64,000 nucleotides of DNA from Maribacter spongiicola (lineage in GTDB: Bacteria; Bacteroidota; Bacteroidia; Flavobacteriales; Flavobacteriaceae): the NCBI RefSeq assembly GCF_004364165.1, contig NZ_SOAY01000011.1, positions 744,001-808,000 on the forward strand. Reading direction: 5' to 3'. The translations under genes were made by a program, and so were the position numbers. The notes beneath the pieces are model-generated. The model did not search any database, was not told the origin of the DNA, and saw only the letters and a list, made by a program, of their open reading frames with translations. Shown piece by piece: positions 62,094-64,000 of the stretch (within the stretch, counting starts at the first letter, position 1; every line of letters begins with the position of its first letter).

Positions 62094-63354
62094 CCAAGCA
62101 GATCAATACGCAACTACCAAAGTTCAACCCAAAGACTTCGTTTCTGGTTGGGTAGTTGCGTTGATTATTGCCAGTACCGGGTTATCCGTATCTACCTTGT
62201 TTTTAGGCTCTGAAATTGCACTTGGTCTTGGTTTTAAAGATGCTCTTATCGCATTTGGTATTTCTACCTTGGTATTGACCATTATGTGTATGGCGACTAC
62301 CCTAATAGGTAACCGTTCACGATTATCTACCTACATGATTCTCCATTTTAGTTTTGGAGAACACGGAGCAAAGATTGTCAATTTTATTTTTGGAGTAACC
62401 TTGGTCGGGTGGTTTGCCGTAGCATTAGAATTGTTGGGTATTGCTATTTTTGACACTACCGAAAGCACCTTTAGCTTTACAATTTCAAAAGAACTGATTA
62501 TTATCGCAACTAGTCTGTTTATTACGATTACCACGGTATATGGAATTAGAAGTATTGAAAAAGTCGCGAATATTTCTATTCCTGTTTTAACCGCTTTTCT
62601 AGGTTATGTTTTTTATCTGTCTCTAGAAAAATTAGAAAGTCCATCAGCACTGTTCAACTATGTGCCAGAAGAAAGTTCAATGACGCTTTTTAAGGCAACT
62701 TCAATTTTAGTAGGCGCTGCGGTTTTATTCCCTGTATTAATGGCAGATTTTTCTAGATTCGTAAAAACCGACAAACAAAGTCTAGCCTCCGTTTTAGGAT
62801 TAACCATTGGTACTCCGCTTGCCTATATTTTAAGTGCAGTACCTTCTATACAAACTGGTGAAGTAGATATCATAAAAATAATGGGTGAGTATAACTTGGT
62901 GATTCCTGCTTTTCTATTGTTGTTTATATCTACATGGAGTACCAACGCTACTAACCTCTATTCTGCAAGCTTAACGTTTACCACCATTAATAAAAAATGG
63001 ACCTTTAAAAATGTAGTTATTGTTTCAAGTATTTTCGGAACCCTATTGGCTCTGCTAGGTTTCGCTACCTACCTTTTTGAATTCTTAGAATTTTTAGGTA
63101 TTCTAGCCCCAGCAATTTCTTCTATCTATTTTATTCATTTCTTTTGGATAAAAAGACAACAGTACAACCTTGAAGATATTGTTAAATGGGAACCTGCAGC
63201 TTTAATTAGTTGGGTTTTGAGTTCACTGATCAGTATGCTAACTTACTTTGAAGTATTTCAGATTACAGGTGCTTATTTTCTTGATTCGTTTCTATTGGGA
63301 GCGGTTATTTATTTAGCCTTTAAATGGAAAGCAATTTTTAGGCCTACTGATTGA
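62086..63354 (+). CDS. NCS1-family nucleobase/cytosine permease-like transporter
   Basis: 422 residues with about twelve membrane segments. PKDFVSGWVVALIIASTGLSVSTLFLGSEIALGLGFKDALIAFGIS, NRSRLSTYMILHFSFGEHGAKIVNFIFGVTLVGWFAVALELLG and VLMADFSRFVKTDKQSLASVLGLTIG match the CodB/PucI type of the NCS1 family, sodium- or proton-driven importers of cytosine, purines, allantoin, hydantoin or nicotinate-like rings. It overlaps the end of the NicX/M29-like gene by 8 bp, so the two are coupled, and both probably share the TonB receptor's transcript. Confidence 0.9.
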   Translation: MSNQADQYATTKVQPKDFVSGWVVALIIASTGLSVSTLFLGSEIALGLGFKDALIAFGISTLVLTIMCMATTLIGNRSRLSTYMILHFSFGEHGAKIVNFIFGVTLVGWFAVALELLGIAIFDTTESTFSFTISKELIIIATSLFITITTVYGIRSIEKVANISIPVLTAFLGYVFYLSLEKLESPSALFNYVPEESSMTLFKATSILVGAAVLFPVLMADFSRFVKTDKQSLASVLGLTIGTPLAYILSAVPSIQTGEVDIIKIMGEYNLVIPAFLLLFISTWSTNATNLYSASLTFTTINKKWTFKNVVIVSSIFGTLLALLGFATYLFEFLEFLGILAPAISSIYFIHFFWIKRQQYNLEDIVKWEPAALISWVLSSLISMLTYFEVFQITGAYFLDSFLLGAVIYLAFKWKAIFRPTD

Positions 63355-63502
63355 TTTTATTTTTATAGCATGAGATTTATTCTTTTTTGTAATTATAGCA
63401 AAAGTTTACCTGGCGCAACTTAAAATAGCAATTAGAATTAAATATATTTATTGGTATGAAAACGATTATAAGTTTTGATAACAAAATAGTAGCATATACT
63501 GA

Positions 63503-64000
63503 AATAAATACAAGATTATTAGCCGACCAACCATCATACTAAAAGTCTTAAATCAATTAGACAACATTATTGATAATGCTATAATTAACAATGACCGCAT
63601 AGGCTATTTTGCTTTCTTATATCGAAGGGTTACTGCTGAAATATTGAAAGAGGTACAATTAGGGAATTTTGAAGATAATGCCAGAATGGAATCCTTCGAT
63701 GTTACCTTCGCCAATTACTATTTAGATGCCTATAATGGTTATATTAACAATCAACCCATTAGTGCATCATGGCAATTTGCCTTTGACACCAAAAATGACA
63801 CCCTAACCATTTTACAGCATATTATGCTGGGCATTAATACCCATATTAATCTAGATTTGGGTTTAGCCGCAAGTACTGCGATGAAAGGTTTAGAAATATC
63901 TGATATTGAGAAAGATTTCAATACCGTAAATACCAAACTTGGCAATATAGTAAATGAAATGCAAGACCGCCTTAGCCGTGTTTCACCTTTATTATTTCTA
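63503..64000 (+). CDS. DUF5995 family protein, 3' end outside window, 5' end possibly frameshifted
   Basis: A frame open from 63503 to the window end encodes VLNQLDNIIDNAI...RIGYFAFLYRRVTAEIL, FEDNARMESFDVTFANYYLDAYNGYIN and LTILQHIMLGINTHINLDLGLAAS, which is the DUF5995 pattern (Asp/His-rich, LGINTHINLDL). There is no ATG, GTG or TTG before the conserved N-terminal helix in this frame. An ATG at 63456 opens a different frame (KTIISFDNKIVAYTEINTRLLADQPSY) that stops at 63542, exactly where the family sequence begins. A one-base indel near 63538-63545, or a rare start, explains this. The function of DUF5995 is unknown. Confidence 0.65.

Overview
The window looks like a chromosomal segment of a marine Flavobacteriaceae bacterium (Bacteroidota; Maribacter/Zobellia-like is my guess from protein flavour, not a proven assignment). 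The DNA is AT-rich. Promoters fit the Bacteroidetes pattern TTG-N17..20-TAnnTTTG, starts lack Shine-Dalgarno sequences, and there are many lineage-typical families (DUF6090, YHYH, DUF6515, DUF6134, DUF5995, CarboxypepD_reg TonB receptors, short RpoD-like sigma factor). I saw no tRNA, rRNA, CRISPR array, phage or insertion sequence.

Layout. 1-8 kb: 3' end of a CotH-like gene; a DUF6090 membrane protein; a lipoprotein operon YHYH / MORN / SCO; then an AraC-type regulator with an unusual DUF4242 plus cyclase-like sensory part, followed by an MddA/NnrU-like membrane methyltransferase, a covalent-FAD oxidoreductase and a RibD/DHFR-like reductase. 8-31 kb: a dense redox/electrophile-stress island with a DJ-1/Hsp31-like protein, CurA-like enone reductase, aldehyde dehydrogenase, several SDRs, racemase, AlkB, quinol monooxygenase-like protein, NfsB-like nitroreductase, three quinone/zinc-ADH-type MDR reductases, two exported cupin proteins, Dps, UBP zinc finger, a cNMP-domain thioredoxin-reductase-like enzyme, two paralogous AraC regulators, a 2OG-Fe(II) oxygenase, a phytase-like gene broken by one stop codon, MarC and a KefF/KefC-like pair. 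31-43 kb: small exported proteins, two patatins, a degenerate DEAD-box protein, a TetR-controlled operon (TetR, NAD(P)-binding protein, nitroreductase, Fe-ADH), a leishmanolysin-like protease, an RNA helicase and an RpoD-like sigma factor. 43-50 kb: TRAP transporter DctPQM, an AraC regulator, and the ribulose-monophosphate pair hxlB-hxlA. 49-58 kb: an iodotyrosine-deiodinase-like nitroreductase, FadH, an outer-membrane barrel, a NhaC-family transporter behind a probable SAM-clan riboswitch, a single-domain response regulator and orphans. 58-64 kb: a TonB receptor / aminopeptidase-or-NicX-like metalloenzyme / NCS1 permease cassette and a DUF5995 gene that runs off the window.

The most useful new signal is regulatory. 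Three promoters in the 15-25 kb island carry two TACC-type half-sites exactly 21 bp apart, with the proximal site exactly 27 bp from the TAnCTTTG -7 element; a fourth (upstream of alkB) has the same arrangement at 26 bp. This is what an AraC-family activator regulon would look like, and two AraC paralogues with nearly the same recognition helix sit among the targets. A second, different AraC-like operator (GTACCACA repeats) precedes hxlB. A TetR-type palindrome in the tetR promoter recurs in near-identical form, 28 kb away, in the promoter of the CurA-like reductase, suggesting one electrophile-response regulon.
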